A stretch of 64,000 nt of DNA, taken from Eonycteris spelaea (taxonomy: Eukaryota; Chordata; Mammalia; Chiroptera; Pteropodidae). This document shows, piece after piece, positions 33,346 through 46,099 of the stretch. Each line of letters starts with the position of its first letter. Position 1 is the stretch's first letter. The notes under the pieces were generated by a model. It did not search any database. It saw only the letters and a program-made list of their open reading frames with translations, and was not told the DNA's origin. The stretch spans positions 6,324,001-6,388,000 of the forward strand of contig PUFA01000081.1 of NCBI GenBank assembly GCA_003508835.1, in the 5' to 3' direction. A program made the position numbers and the translations under genes.

Positions 33346-34194
33346 ATGTTTCATACAAAGGGTGAGTCAAACAAGTAGAAAACGATGGGCTAAAATCTAA
33401 GCTCAGGCCCCAGGTATCATTAATGCCTTCCCGATGCTTTTAAAATATGCCGAGTTGATTCCTGGCAAGGAGCTTTAGTATCTGTCTATACAGTATAAAC
33501 ATGAATATACATCTATACTATGCTGTATATTTGATATTCAATTCAACTTCTGCTAATAGAGGGGGTCATTTTGCCAGGTGGGCACCCTATGGGCTCTGCG
33601 GTGAGTGGAGAGCAGAGAGGCCAGCCCTTGAGCTGAAGGAGAGCTTGGGGACTGTCTCAGTCGGGGCCTGACTGAAGTCACACTTTAGGGAAGTCATTCT
33701 GAGAGTACAGCAGTTACAGAGTTGGGGAGGGACTGGAGGGGGGAGGCCGGAGGCAATAGCAGTTCAGTGGCTGTTACAACAGTGCGTGACCTGCCATGGA
33801 GATGAAAAGAACTATTGGAGCTTTCCTTTAATTTCAGAACGTGGAGGCTGGTCATTTTACAAGTCTCATACTCATTACAGATATTTAGATCGCAAACTCT
33901 GCCTGTAGGGGGGAGCAAATGGCTCCATTCCTTTCAATACCACCTCACGGCTCTGCCCAGCCCCACCCCCGCCGCCGCCCTTTGTCACCCGCCCCCTCCT
34001 CTGAAGAAAGAATACTAATTTCATTAAGCCAGTGTATTAGAGCCATGATTGGGAACAAGGATATGCTCTCTCTTCTCTCTCATTTCTTTGCACCTAAAGT
34101 AATGACATAAACTAGGGCTTGTCCATAGGTTCCTTCTTTTTTCTTCTTCTTACTCAAGACCTTGGGTTCTTTCATTGCCTTGGGCTGAGTGAAA

Positions 34195-37100
34195 GTAAAA
34201 GGACAAAAATATATATTCTCCAAACTACAACCTCAGGATAGCTGGAGTGGCTATACTAATATCAGACAATGTAGACATTAAAACAAAACAAGTTTACTAG
34301 AAGTAATAATAAAAGGTTCAATCCATTGGGAAGATGCAACAATGATAAGTTAATGCATCTAACAATAGAGCAGTGAAATAAATTAAGCAAAAATTTACAA
34401 AAATAAAGGGAGAACTAGACAATTCAAAAGTAATAGCTGGAGACCTAAATATCTCACTTTCAATAATGAATAGAACAACTAGGCAAAAGATCAATAAGGA
34501 AATAAAAAATGTAACACTGTAATCCAAGTAGACCTAACAGACATCTACAGAATGCCCAATCCAGCAAGAGAATATTCATTCTTCTCAAGTGCACATGGAA
34601 CATCCTCCAGGATGTGCCATATGATGGGCCCTAAAACAAACCCCAATAATTTTAAAGGATATAAATCATACAAAGTATGTTCTCTAATCACAATAAAATG
34701 AAACCATTCATTTTTCTTATAGAAATCAATAGCAGGAAAAAACTATGGAAACTGACAAATACAGGAAATTAAACAACACACTCCTAAATAACGAATGGCC
34801 AAAGAAAAAAAATCAAAACAGAAGTCAGAAAATACTTTGAGATAAATGAAAATGAAGACACAACATACCAAAATGTATGAGATGCAACTAGAGCAAGGCT
34901 TAAAAAGAGATGTGTATTTGTAAATATCTGTATTAAGACAAACGGAAAAATTTAAATCTATAACTTTCTACTGTAAGACATTGAAAAAAAGAAAAGTAAA
35001 CTAAATCTAAAGCAAGAAAGAAATAATAAAGATTAGACTAGAAGTTAATGAAATAGAGAGTAGAAAAATTATAGAGAAAATCAGTGAAACCAAATCTGGT
35101 TGTTTGAAAAGAACAACAAATATGACAAGCCTTTAGCTACATTGACCAAGAAAAAAAGAGAAGACTCAAAATATTAGGATCAGAAATGAAAAACGGACAT
35201 TACCACCAACTCTACAAAAAAAAAAAAAAAGGATTATAAAGCAATACTATGCATGTTTGTATGCAAGTAAATTAAATAACCTAGATGAAATGGACAAATT
35301 CCTACAAAAACACAAATTACTAAAACTAACTTGGGAAGAAATAAAAAAAATCTCTATAGACCTATAACAAATGAAGAGATTTAATCAGTAATCAAAAAAC
35401 TACCCTCCATAAGGAGGATATACTTTGCAACTCATTTTATGAGGTCATTATTACCTGGATACCAAAATCAGACAAAGACATTGCAAGAAAAGAAAACTAT
35501 AGACCAAGATCTTGTGAACATGTATGCAAAAATCCTCAACAAAATACTAGCAAATTGAATCCAGTCACAACGAAAAGAATTATGCTCCATGCCCAAGTGA
35601 AATTTAGCTAAGGAATGCAAAACTGGTTTAACAGCCAAAAAAATCAACTAATATATCAATTAATAGAATAAAAAATCATGTGATCATCTCAATAGATGAA
35701 GAAAAAGGCATTTGAAAAAATCCAATATGATAAAAACACTCAATTAACTAGAATAGAAGAGAACTTCTTCAATCTTATAAATGGCATCTGTGTAAAACCC
35801 ACAGCCAACATCACACTTAATGGTGAAATCTTGGGTGATGTCCCCCTAAGACTGGGAACAAGACAAGGATGTGCTTCCTCACCACTTTAATCAATTGTAC
35901 TGGAGGTACTAGTTAGGGCAATTAGCCAAGGAAAATAAAACACATCCAGATTGGAAAGAAAGAAGTGAAATTATGTCTTTTCACACATGCTCTGATTTTG
36001 TACATAGAAAACCATCAGGAATCCACTAAAACTTATTTGTATGAATGAACAAGTTCAGCAAGGCTGCAGGATACAAAAGCAATTTATTAAAATCAATTGT
36101 TTTTATAATACATTTGTAATGAACAATTTGAAAGTGGAATTAAAGAAACAATTCAATTTATCATCAAAAAGAATAAAATATTGAGGAAAATTTAACAAAA
36201 TAAATGTAAAATTCATGCACTGAAAACTACAAATCATTGTTTAAAGAAATTGAAGATCTAAGGAACTGGAAAAACATCTCATATTCATGAATTGGAAGAC
36301 TTTACTGTTAAGATGGCAATATTGGCAAACTATTCTACAGATTCAGTGCAATCCCTATCAAAATCCCAGTTGACTTCTTTGTAGAAGTCGACAAAGTGAT
36401 TCTAAAATTCATATAAAATTGCAAAGAATCCAGATGAGCCAAAATATCTCAAAAAATAAGAATAAATTGAGCAGACTCACACTTCCCAATTTTGAAACTT
36501 ACTACAAAGCAACAGTAATCAACAGTCTAGTACTGGTGCAAAGATAAACATAAATCAGAATCGAAAGTCCAGGAATAAACCTATATACATCTACAGTCAA
36601 TTGATTTTTTATAAGTGGATCAAGACCATTTAGTGGGGGAAAGAATAACTAATGGTGCTGGGACAAATGGACAGCCAAACAAAAAGGAACGAAGTTTGGC
36701 CATTACCTTACACCATATGCAAAAATGGATCAAGTGGATTACCTAAACATAAGACTTAAAGCTATAAAACTCTTAGAGGAAAACATAGGGTAAATCCTCA
36801 TGAACTTAGATTTAGCAAATATAACACCAAAAGCATGAGCAACAAAAGAAAAAGTAAATGAATGAAACCTCATGGAAATTAAAAAACTTTTACATTTCAA
36901 AGGATACCATGAAGAAGTGAAAAGACAAGCCACAGAATATGCTTGCAAATCATATATCTGCTAAAGGACTATAAATAGAATACATAAAGAGCTCTTACAC
37001 CTCAATAATAAAAAGACAACCAAAGTTTAAAGTGAGCAAAGGATCTGAAGAGACATTTCTCCAAAGGAGATATACAAATGACCAATAAGCACATGAGGCT

Positions 37101-37770
37101 CAGCATCTGAGAAATTCAAATCGAAACCTCAATGAGATACCACTTCACATCCACTAGGGTTTGGAAAACAGTCTGGTATTTCCTTAAAGGATTAAACATA
37201 GGGCTACTATATGACTCATCAATCCTATTCATAGATATACACAAGAGAAATGAAAACATGTCTGTATGAAAGTCATATACAAATATTTATAACAGCATTA
37301 TTCATAATAACCAAAAAGTGTAACAACCCAATTGTCCATTAACTGACAAATGGATAAACAAAATGTGGTATATCCATACAATGGGATATTATTCAGCCAT
37401 AAGAAGGAATGAATTCCAGATACAAGCTATCACAGGAATGAACCTCAAAAATATAATGCTAAGTGAAAGAAGCCAGACACAAAGGCCACAAATTGCAGGA
37501 TTCCATTTATATGAAATGTCCAAGATAGATAAAACCATAGAAATAGAAAGTAAATTAGTGATTGCTTAAGGCTGGGGAAAATGTGGGGGGGATATGAAGG
37601 TAAGGGTGACAGCTAAGGGCATGGGTTCTTTTTTGTAGTGATGAAAATGTTCAAAAATTGTGGTGAAGGCTGTATATATCTGTGAGTTTATTAAAAACCA
37701 TTGAATTGCACACACTAAATGGGTGAATTGTATGGCATTGGAATTATATCACAATAAAATGATTAAAATA
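34195..37770 (+). mobile_element. Degenerate L1, ORF2 second part to 3' UTR
   Basis: The plus strand carries L1 ORF2 remnants in order over about 3.6 kb. 35696-35890 translates to reverse-transcriptase-like AFEKIQYDKNTQ and PTANITLNGEILGDVPLRLG, then TRQGC. 37363-37569 gives the C-terminal MWYIHTMGYYSAIRRNEF region. A 3' UTR follows and ends near 37770. Many stops interrupt the frame, so it is inactive. It is antisense to SRGAP3. Confidence 0.92.
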
Positions 37771-38034
37771 AGAGGAAGGGAGAGTTCTCCTTAGGTATCC
37801 GGCCAAAGCCATGTGGTGCGGGCCAGCTTACCATCTCTGCACTGGGGGTTAGAAACAACAACCAAAGTAGCAAAAAGTGGCCACTCTTCCCATTTTTTAT
37901 TGTTCTTTATTTCTCAGAGGGGCCATGATTCAGGCAGAATTGGGTGTTCATGTATAAACTGACTGTAAAATCAATTCATAACATCAGAACCTCGCATAAT
38001 ACATACTACATAGGTAAAACTGTTACACTGAGCA

Positions 38035-38300
38035 AAAAAAGACAATGCCAAAAATTCTATTCTGTACAATTCCATTTATATGAAGTTCTAGATCAGGCAA
38101 ATTGTCTATGGTGAAAAAGAACATCATTTCAGTAGTTGCTTCTTGGGCTTTTGTGATAAGGGCTGACTAGGCAGGGCCATCGAGGGACTTTCCGGGGTGT
38201 TGGAAATGTTCCATATCTTGATAGGGGTCTGAATTACACAAGTGTTTGCATTTATAAAAACTAATGGAATGGTACGTATAAGATTTTAACATTTCAGTGT
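38035..38300 (+). mobile_element. Old L1 3' end
   Basis: 'ccatttatatgaagttctag', 'gggactttccggggtgttgg', 'aatgttccatatcttgatag' and 'ttacttcaaaaaagaac' match an old L1-type 3' UTR in sense. Confidence 0.7.
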
Positions 38301-38399
38301 ATGTAATTTTACTTCAAAAAAGAACTATAAGCAATATTGACCCCTAGTTGATGATTTGCATGCTGCAGTGTTTGAGACGATGGGCACTGATGACAGCAA

Positions 38400-38580
38400 T
38401 GTACTTCGAAATGTGTTAAAAATAAGATGGACTGGTAGATGGATAGACAAATATATGATAAAGCAAATAAAACAAAATGGTAACAATTACAGAAACTAGG
38501 TGGTAGGTATATGGATGTTCACTGTATAAATCCTTCAACTCTTCTATATGTTTGAAATTTTTTTTATTAAAGAAGCTACT
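38400..38580 (+). mobile_element. Old L1 3' end
   Basis: 'actaggtggtaggtatatgg', then 'cttcaactcttctatatgtt' and 'tgaaattttttttattaaag' is a second, separate old L1-type 3' terminus. Confidence 0.65.
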
Positions 38581-39469
38581 GGGAACTACTAACAAATAAA
38601 AACCTTACTCTGATTTGGAATAGATGACTAGAACAATCTGATGAAAACTACCGACCTCTTCTTGGAGATACACATTTCAACAGAAACAAAATTTTGCCTG
38701 TAACACAGCTCCGACAGCCCATTCATGGACCCCTGATGTATCCAAAGAATTAATGGCCTAATGGCTTTCTAGATGTAGATAATGAGCAAGGAGACAAAGG
38801 CAATTTGGAAGAATTTGGGGAAAATATCAGTGAGAGAACAATGATGATACAATTATAATTAAAAATTGACATATTTTACTCTATGGATGTTTCTGTTACT
38901 GATTTTAGTGGGTTTTCTTTTTTTTTTTTAATCTGACAGTCATTGCTCATTTAGCATCCAAATAATAAAGTTGCTATTGACAGACTACCTTTTGTTTTCA
39001 TTTGGTGTAGTTCTGACAATCAAGGATTCTAAGTCTAACCATGGTTTCTTTATGAATCTTGAAAACCAAAAGAGGAAGCACAAATGGATTTTCCAGACTT
39101 AAACTGATGATGTGCTAACAGGCTCAAACAGGGCAGCAGTTGGGTACAGAATCTTTGGAGACAGAAAAGGATGTAAAAGCCAAACGACTAATCTGTTCCT
39201 CCATTTTGGTCACTCATTGGTGACCTATGTATTACAAGGACATGGAGTCGTGGTTTTATGGCTGATTTGATTTTTGAAGTCTACTGGGCTCCATTCATAC
39301 AGGGTATTTTCAAGAGAAACAAAAATACTTAGGATCCTCCAAATGAAATGTCTTAGAGGAAAATAGATGAAGAAATCAGGAGGCTCAAGATGCCAGTGAG
39401 CAGTGAGGTCAATATAATTCTCTGGACCCAGCTTCTCTCTCAGGGTTAGAAAGGACTTATACTACATAC

Positions 39470-39680
39470 ACAGTTCTTCCTACCCACCTAGTTGTCCCAG
39501 GCACTGTGCTAAGCTCCTTCAGCTATGTCACCTCATTTTAACCTAGGCTACTATTCTTCTGGTGCAATCATTTTCATTTTACAGATAAGGACACTGAGGC
39601 CAGAGGTTATGTGGCTTGCCAAAGATCACATGGCCATAAAATTCTCTCCTTATCTTTCACATCCAGGTCACCTTTCTCAG
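39470..39680 (+). mobile_element. MIR SINE
   Basis: 'cccaggcactgtgctaagct', 'cattttcattttacagataag' and 'gacactgaggccagaggtta' is a sense MIR, nearly full length. Confidence 0.85.
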
Positions 39681-42075
39681 AGACCAGGGCTCTTTGACTA
39701 TTCCTGCAGCTCAGTATTTCTGTGACTGTTTTGGCTTGGCATAAATGTAAACATTCAGAAAAGGCGATTAATTTTCCTCTGAAGAAGGCTCCTGATTTAG
39801 CACGTCACACCAACCCACAGGATACAGTGAGAACCTTCAGGGAATAGGAAACTGGCTCTCCCCGGGGTGGCTGTGGCCCTTCCCAAATGATTTTTTCTGC
39901 CTTTGTTATTCTCAGAAACCAGCAGCCTGACAAAGACCGACAGGAAAAGGGGCTTTCTTGGGAAGCAGACGCTGAACTCTGACCTTTTCTGTTTTGTGTC
40001 CCTCTACTCTGAGAGGAGCCAGGCAGCATTTTGGGGTATACGGGGAGCTGTCTTCTCGGTGTGGGATGAAGCCTTGTATGGCTGCATCCTCCCTCACCCA
40101 GCAAGGTCTATTCTTTCCGGCCCTCATCCTTCTCAGCCCCGGTGCCCACAGCAGCCTCCCACCTCCAGGCTGAGGAGCTTAGGGAAACCAAGCACATGTG
40201 GGCTGACTGACAGCGACCTCAGCCTCAAGGAAGGTGGACTGCAAGGGTCCTCAGTGTGCACCTTACTTGCCCTCCTGTGGACACTCTTGCCTCCACCAGC
40301 AACAGTCTCAACACATTTCATTTCTGAAAAAACTATCTATCTTGTTAGACAGAAAGTGTTTTCCACCAGTGAAAGGAAAGAGAGAGAGAGAACAAGAAGG
40401 GGGTGAGGGCTGTTAAAAGTGATGGAGAGGGAGAACTGGAGGTGGTGGGGAAAGAGGAAAAGGAGGAAAGAGAAAGCAAATCACTGCAAACAAGCAGAAG
40501 CTGGCAGCCTTCATACCTCCTAATAAAGGTTCTGCGGGACATGTTTTTCTGCTAAGGATGATTTTAGCCTTTAAGGATGCTAGCAGAGTTCGACATTATA
40601 CCTCAGTTGGCTTTTCTGCACCTGTGACCCAGGCCTGACCCAATGGCCCCCGCTTGGGCCACAGTCAAGTGAGAATCACTCTCCAGAGCTTTTCTTCTTG
40701 GAACCATTATGAAAAAGCAGCTCTTTTTCATTGGGACTTTGCATTAAAACATGATGACAGTCTGGAACTGACAGAGACTGCCGATACTGCTTGAAGATGA
40801 AGCCAACACAGAGGGAAGCAGAATAGGAAGGTGAAGATAAATTCCTGACAAGATCAACTAAACTCCTGAATCCAGCTATGCCTGAGGCATGCCTACCCTG
40901 GGAGTTTCCAGGCATGTGATCTGAATCTCTTTCATGCTTAAGCCAGTTTGAGTTGGCGGTCCTGTCATTAGTACCTGAAACAGTCCTACCAGAATGTAAA
41001 AATCCACCTATCAGTCTTGCCTCTTTCACTAGCACCCAGCATCCACACCTGTGTGTATACCCAGTTCTCATGACAAATGGTGGCCAAAAGGGCCGGGGAG
41101 TGTCCCATAAGAGAAACACAAACGTTAATAAGATAACCGCAAAATAATGATATTTAACAAGCAAAACTATCACAGGGAGAAGGGAGGGCTATGCTTGATC
41201 TACACTGGACCGCATTATGACTTTCATGGGACCTCAGCACTTTTGCTTACATGAGTTTCTTCCTCCATTAGAAAAAAAAAATTAAAAATTATATTTTACA
41301 ACTGCATTGGTATAAAAATGAGTATAATTTAGGCTGAATTGTACTCATTTTTTCTTCTTTCTTTAAAAAAATTAAAATATTTGTATGGGTCCCTAAAAGA
41401 ATCATGAACCCTGGGCACTTTGTCTATTCTGTCTAATGGATATGCTGGCTCTGAGCCCGTACTATCCAAATTGCTTGTCTATACAGTCCAGGTTCTCGAG
41501 AGAACCTGACTCTCTTTTCCTTGTCTCGAAGGGGTGGAAGAGCCTGGTGAGGCCCTCCAAAGTTGGGCTGGCCTTTTCCTCTCTGAGTCGTCACTGTTGG
41601 GCTTTATATTCCAGCTCCCACTGCACTGGGGACACACCTGTACTCTGGCATTATCACTCTGCATGATGAGGAGCTATTCCCAATTCATCAGGTGATGAGA
41701 CTGGGAACTCCTCAACGACCCATGTCTCATTCACCAACGTGCCCCAAGTCCCACCACGGGTTGGGTGTAGAACAGATCCTGGGTGGGAGAGGAATGCAGG
41801 GACAAAGCATGCTTCCTACTTAGGAAACTCTTGTCACTTAGGATTTGCACTTGGGCCAGCAAGGACACAGAAAGCATGAGGCAGCCGGGTAGGAACGTGG
41901 TGAACTAGAGGTCTCTCTGGGTCTCCATCTATTCTGGAGGATGATGTGCTGACTTGCACAGGTGCTCTGAGTTATGTAGGGGTTACGGAGGTCAGCCTGG
42001 TGTTGAGCAGGCATGATGAGTCAGCACGAGAGGCCCCTGGGTGGGTTCCTTGGCCCCAGATTCCCCCTCACTCAC

Positions 42076-42155
42076 CTTCATCACTGGTATGAGGTTCAGT
42101 GCCATTATCATGGTCAACTTCATCGATGGTTCCTGGCTCACTGTGTGGGCTGTCA
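42076..42155 (-). CDS. SRGAP3: SRGAP3 exon between RhoGAP and SH3
   Basis: An 80-nt exon (1 + 26 codons + 1) with a TTGCAG acceptor and GTGAGT donor. It encodes DSPHSEPGTIDEVDHDNGTE and PHTSDE, the acidic linker between the RhoGAP and SH3 domains. The first T completes a Cys codon split with the preceding exon, and the final G opens the Glu of the SH3 exon. Thr replaces Ala at PGTIDE compared with human as remembered. No break. Confidence 0.96.
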
Positions 42156-45039
42156 CTGCAAGGAAACATGGGAAGGGGACTCATTGGGGGCTTTTGTACC
42201 CTCACACTTCCCTTGGCCTCCCTCGGTCTCCAGTCCAGCCCACTGCTGGGTCTTGACCCAGATCAGGCCCAGGCCCACTTGATCCCATCTTTTCCACGTG
42301 ACCACCTATGGACCTTCCTAAGAGAAAACCACTCCCAGCCCCCTGGCTGGGACGTTTCTCTGCATAACCTTTCCCCAGATGTCCCCAGTCCTGGAATCTG
42401 TTGGGCTGCCTTCTTGGTAAAGATTGTCAACGCCAAGGTATTTTGAAAGATCCAGAGAACAGTAGTAAAACCCTGGTGTTTATCCTAGAAAGAACCACAG
42501 GCCAGAACGAAAAAAAAAGTTTGGAAGTCCTGTGAGTCATTCATCTAGCCTGACTCCCTGTCATGCAGGGAGGTGACACACCCAGTGAGGTGGAATGAAG
42601 CTCGCCAGGAACAGGGTTCCTCGGGTGCCTCACGACACTGTGTGCAAAAGCCCAAAGCAGCCCAGCCGGTGCGAGCAGGCTGGCGACCATGAAGGGCAGG
42701 GTGGTGGGAGTATTTAGGCTTGTTAAATTTAGTCATTAATGCAGGGATAACTTCGCCAGCTGCTACCCTCTCGCTAAATTATAAGCTTCTTGATGCCAGG
42801 GTTCATTCACATGGTCAGTCAGTTATTTTTTTAATTGAGCCATTGATTGAGTCTTAATATATGTCAGACACTGTGCTAGGTAGAAGGGATGCTTTGATGG
42901 GTAAGGTGAACACAGACTCTGCCCTCCTGGGCCAGGAAATAAAACTGCTGCAAGTGGAAATGTGTTATGTAGGAACAAATGAACAAAGACAGGAACAGCA
43001 GAGGGGACCTAGATAGGTGGTCAGGGGAGGCTTCTCGGAGGAGGTAACAAACAATGCCATTTAAAGGAATATAGACGTTATTATGACAAATTCTCCACTG
43101 CCCCCTGGATGAGGTCCAGACTCTGCACAATGGCTTGTTTAAGGTCTCTCATAACCTGGCTCCTGCTGGCCTGTGGCGCCTCCTCCCTCCCCATTCCCTC
43201 ATCACACGAAACACTCCAGACACACAGAACTTTTCATTTTATTAAATGCTCCAGCTTAGAACATTCTTTTCCCATTCATCACCTGGCTGACTCCAGTTCA
43301 TCTTACAGGTCCCAGTTAAGTCATTATTTCCTCCAGGAAGCCTTTCCTGACCTCCCTACACTGGTTCTGGGGCGCCTACTTCTGGAACTGCCTATTTCCT
43401 CCTCCACCAGAGCTCCCTGCATCAGTGGTTACTCCTGTTCATGCTCACCCCTGCCTGCCCCTAGGCCAGGGCCTGACCCAGGATAGACGCTCAGTAACCA
43501 TTCATTGATTGGATGAATGTCATCCACTATGAGACCCTCAGCCAAATCCCCCTTTTGGGCTTTGAAAATGTCTCCAAAATTACCATGTAATTAATAGTTT
43601 TCCTTTCTCATGGGACACAAATAGGATTAAGAAAAGCATGATGAGTGTATATTGTTCTTTGGTAAGTACACTCAGACCTGCGGGGCCCTTCCCAGAACAC
43701 CAACTACATTTACTGCAGCAAAAAGAAGACTGGTGATGGTTGCAAACACTTGAAAAGCCTCTCTTTGTCCAGAAGGTATGCTTGCTGGCTGTTTAATGTT
43801 TCTGTTACAGAACAGGGGTAGACTTGCTCCTAGTGCCTCAAATGAGATTAGGGAGCTGTGATTAGATAACACCAGGGCCCGGTATTTCTGTGCAGAGAAG
43901 TGTTGCGGGGAAACGGGCCGGAACGTCTCCCCTCTTTGAAGCAGTTGCTCAAATATGCCCACAGAACTAAAGCGCTTCAAGAATCCAGGGATGCTTTGAC
44001 AATCAAAGACAAACTCCTGTAGGCACCGAGCTCAAAGTGGAACAGGTAATGCCTAAATATGTAGCTGTGTATTGTCCTGGATTGGGAACAAAGAAAGAGT
44101 GCAAATCCTTTGACTGGTCTCTGTTGGCTGTGTTCTGAAACTCCTGTCTTTTTTACACTAAAAAAAATTTCCTATCTTTGCCACATGTAAGGTCTTAGGC
44201 TGGGGAAGGTAGTCAGCCCTGATTTTGATAAGGTTCTGACATATTTCTCCCAAGACCCAGTGTAGCTCCAGGGACACAGAGGTGCCCAACTAGCAACTGT
44301 TGCCCTGGTGTGGAGCTCTTAAAGACTGAACTCACATGTCCTGGAAGAAAGAACTCCTGAGTGGGAGGGGACAATGGTGGGAAGTGTCACTCTCGGTTTA
44401 CAAGGTTGAGGTGGGGATTCTCTACTTCCCCTGCTGCCTGAGATGGGCTTGCAATTCATCTGGCCGATGACAGCATTACATCTCCTAACCGATGTGATTA
44501 GTTCCCCAGACCCAAGCCTCAGCAAGGAGACATCATTCTTGGGCTTGTGTCGGAACGTTTGGAAAGGAGAAATTCCTTTTCCTCCAGAGATGCTGGGAGA
44601 ATGGACTCTAAATCTGGAGTTACCAGATGCCTTCCTGAAACCACCAAGGGAGAGGCTTCCTGAGAACAAAGCCAACATGGGAGAGAGCAGAGTCACAGGC
44701 TGGGCATTGCAGGACGGAGTCCTGCCCGTAACAGCTGAACCCCTGGGTCCGGTTCTAATGGAAGCCATGAACACAGACTTTTTAGTTAAGTAAACCAGTA
44801 AATTCCCATCTAGAGTAAGCCAATTTGATTTATATTTCTGTCCCTTATAAATCAAGAGAGTCTTGACAGATGCACCTATCTCACATCAAGCTGCTACAAA
44901 GCTCAAATGAGAAAATGTGTGTGGCAGTATTGACTACAAAGCAGTAAGAAAACTGAAGGGTTTCTTACTGTTCCTGTTCAACACAACAACAACGACAACG
45001 ATGATGATAATAACAGTATTGAGAGGAATGGAAGCTTAC
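42156..45039 (-). other. SRGAP3: SRGAP3 intron
   Basis: Repeats include an old LINE-like fragment (42830-43060) and an L2 3' end (43085-43520). The stretches 42170-42800 and 43530-45030 hold no named element. Confidence 0.55.
43085..43520 (+). mobile_element. L2 LINE 3' end
   Basis: 'tgaggtccagactctgcac', 'tctcataacctggctcctgc', 'ccaggaagcctttcctgacc' and 'ggatagacgctcagtaacca' then 'ttggatgaatg' are ordered L2 landmarks in sense. Confidence 0.8.
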
Positions 45040-45267
45040 CAATATTCTTCCCCGCCAGCCATGCATTTTTCATACACAGGTCCCTCTAGCTCCCGGGGAC
45101 TGGGGAAGATGGCTTCATGATGGATGATGATGGTTTTGATGACTTCGTTGACGTGTGCCTGGCAGGACACAGGGTCCTGCCCATCAGGGATGTGCATGAG
45201 GGTGGGCCCAAAGCAGATGGCCAGGTTGTAGGGATCCATCATGTTCTCGTCGCTATACTGCGAGAGG
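45040..45267 (-). CDS. SRGAP3: SRGAP3 RhoGAP exon, C-terminal part
   Basis: A 228-nt exon (1 + 75 codons + 2), acceptor TTGTAG, donor GTAAGC. It encodes LSQYSDENMMDPYNLAICFG and PTLMHIPDGQDPVSCQAHVN, finishing the RhoGAP fold, then the linker EAIFPSPRELEGPVYEKCMA and GGEEY. The NLAICFGPTL motif carries the conserved Asn of RhoGAP domains that supports GTP hydrolysis on Rac-type GTPases. Val replaces Ile at QAHVNE compared with human as remembered. Splice phases fit both neighbours. Confidence 0.97.
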
Positions 45268-45475
45268 CTACAAGAGAGGAAGCACCCACAAGTCACCTGG
45301 GAAAGGCGAAGCCTCCCCCTGTGGTTTCTTTCTTTTGTGGGCTCCTCTCAAATCCAGGAGGTTCCGTGTTCTGTTTTAAGAACAGCTGCACCTGCAAAAG
45401 CCTCAGGACACCCCTTCCCAAAGGAGGCCAGGGCCAAGTCAAAGAGGGCCCCTCCCCCCCAGCCAGGTAACTCAC
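45268..45475 (-). other. SRGAP3: SRGAP3 short intron
   Basis: A 208-bp intron with GTGAGT donor and TTGTAG acceptor. No other element is seen. Confidence 0.8.
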
Positions 45476-45581
45476 TGGTTGAGGAAAGCGAAGAGATATC
45501 TCATGACCACGATAACCACGCGGGGAAGGGTGATGAGAATTTGTTGGATCTGGTGCACCCTCTCAGCTGGGCTCTCCAGTT
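45476..45581 (-). CDS. SRGAP3: SRGAP3 RhoGAP exon, central helix
   Basis: A 106-nt exon (2 + 34 codons + 2), acceptor TTACAG, donor GTGAGT. It encodes LESPAERVHQIQQILITLPR and VVIVVMRYLFAFLN, a helical segment of the RhoGAP core. Codons at both ends are split and rejoin correctly (Lys upstream, His downstream). Small conservative changes are Ser for Asn in LESP and Ile for Val in ILITL. No break. Confidence 0.97.
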
Positions 45582-45874
45582 CTGTAACATAAAGGGGCTT
45601 TCAGGTTGTCTGTCATCCTCAGAGAGTCAAGCAGCCAACATTTGCAAGTCCTACCTCCTAGGTCAGCTCACATGGCTCAGGTGAGCCAGCTCTCCTCTCA
45701 GTTCTGAGGATGCTCTGTGAGCCTGGCCTGGCCAATTACAGCATCGTATTTCCCTGTCCACAGGCACGGGCTCAGGGAGGGCTACAGGGCCTAATCAGAA
45801 CCAAGTGGAGTTGAACCTTGGGTGTTTGGGCTGGAGGAACCTAGAGAGAGTTGTCCTCTTGAAACCAGGTAAAG

Positions 45875-46099
45875 CAGTGGTCCTCAATCTTTTTGGCACC
45901 AGAGACCAATGCTCTTATGAGAATCTAATGCCTGATGATCTGAGGTGGAGCTGAGGTGGTGATGCTAGTGCTGGGGAGTGGCTGCAAATACAGATGAAAC
46001 TCTACTTGCTCACCCACTGCTCACCTCCTACTGTGTGGCCTGGTTCCTAACAGGCCACGGACCAGTACCGGTCCGCAGCCCAAGGGTTGGGGACCCCTG
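45875..46099 (+). mobile_element. hAT-type non-autonomous DNA transposon (MER30-like) with 8-bp TSD
   Basis: Terminal inverted repeats CAGTGGTCCTCAATC (left) and GGGTTGGGGACCCCTG (right, reverse complement CAGGGGTCCCCAACCC) enclose 225 bases. The 8 bases before (AGGTAAAG, 45867-45874) and after (AGGTAGAG, 46100-46107) differ at one position, as expected for a hAT target-site duplication. Size and ends recall MER30 (hAT-Charlie). It has no coding capacity. Confidence 0.85.

Larger units (their letters stand above)
29268..42075 (-). other. SRGAP3: SRGAP3 large intron before the SH3 exon
   Basis: This 12.8-kb intron is rich in repeats and has no exon I can support. Contents from low to high coordinates: an antisense MIR remnant (29405-29500), a MaLR LTR (29744-30059), an antisense MIR (30220-30440), a MIR split by an L1 3' end (30870-31200), an L2 interrupted by another old repeat (32380-33240), a sense MIR (33240-33345), a GC-rich tract (33955-34000), a 3.6-kb L1 (34195-37770), further L1 3' ends (38040-38300 and 38400-38580) and a sense MIR (39470-39680). 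The rest, including 31210-32350 and 39700-42070, shows nothing identifiable. Confidence 0.65.

Noticed and set aside
35696..37569. Open frames with reverse-transcriptase-like peptides as a gene
   Set aside because: They are parts of a broken L1 ORF2 with many intervening stops in a longer L1 copy.
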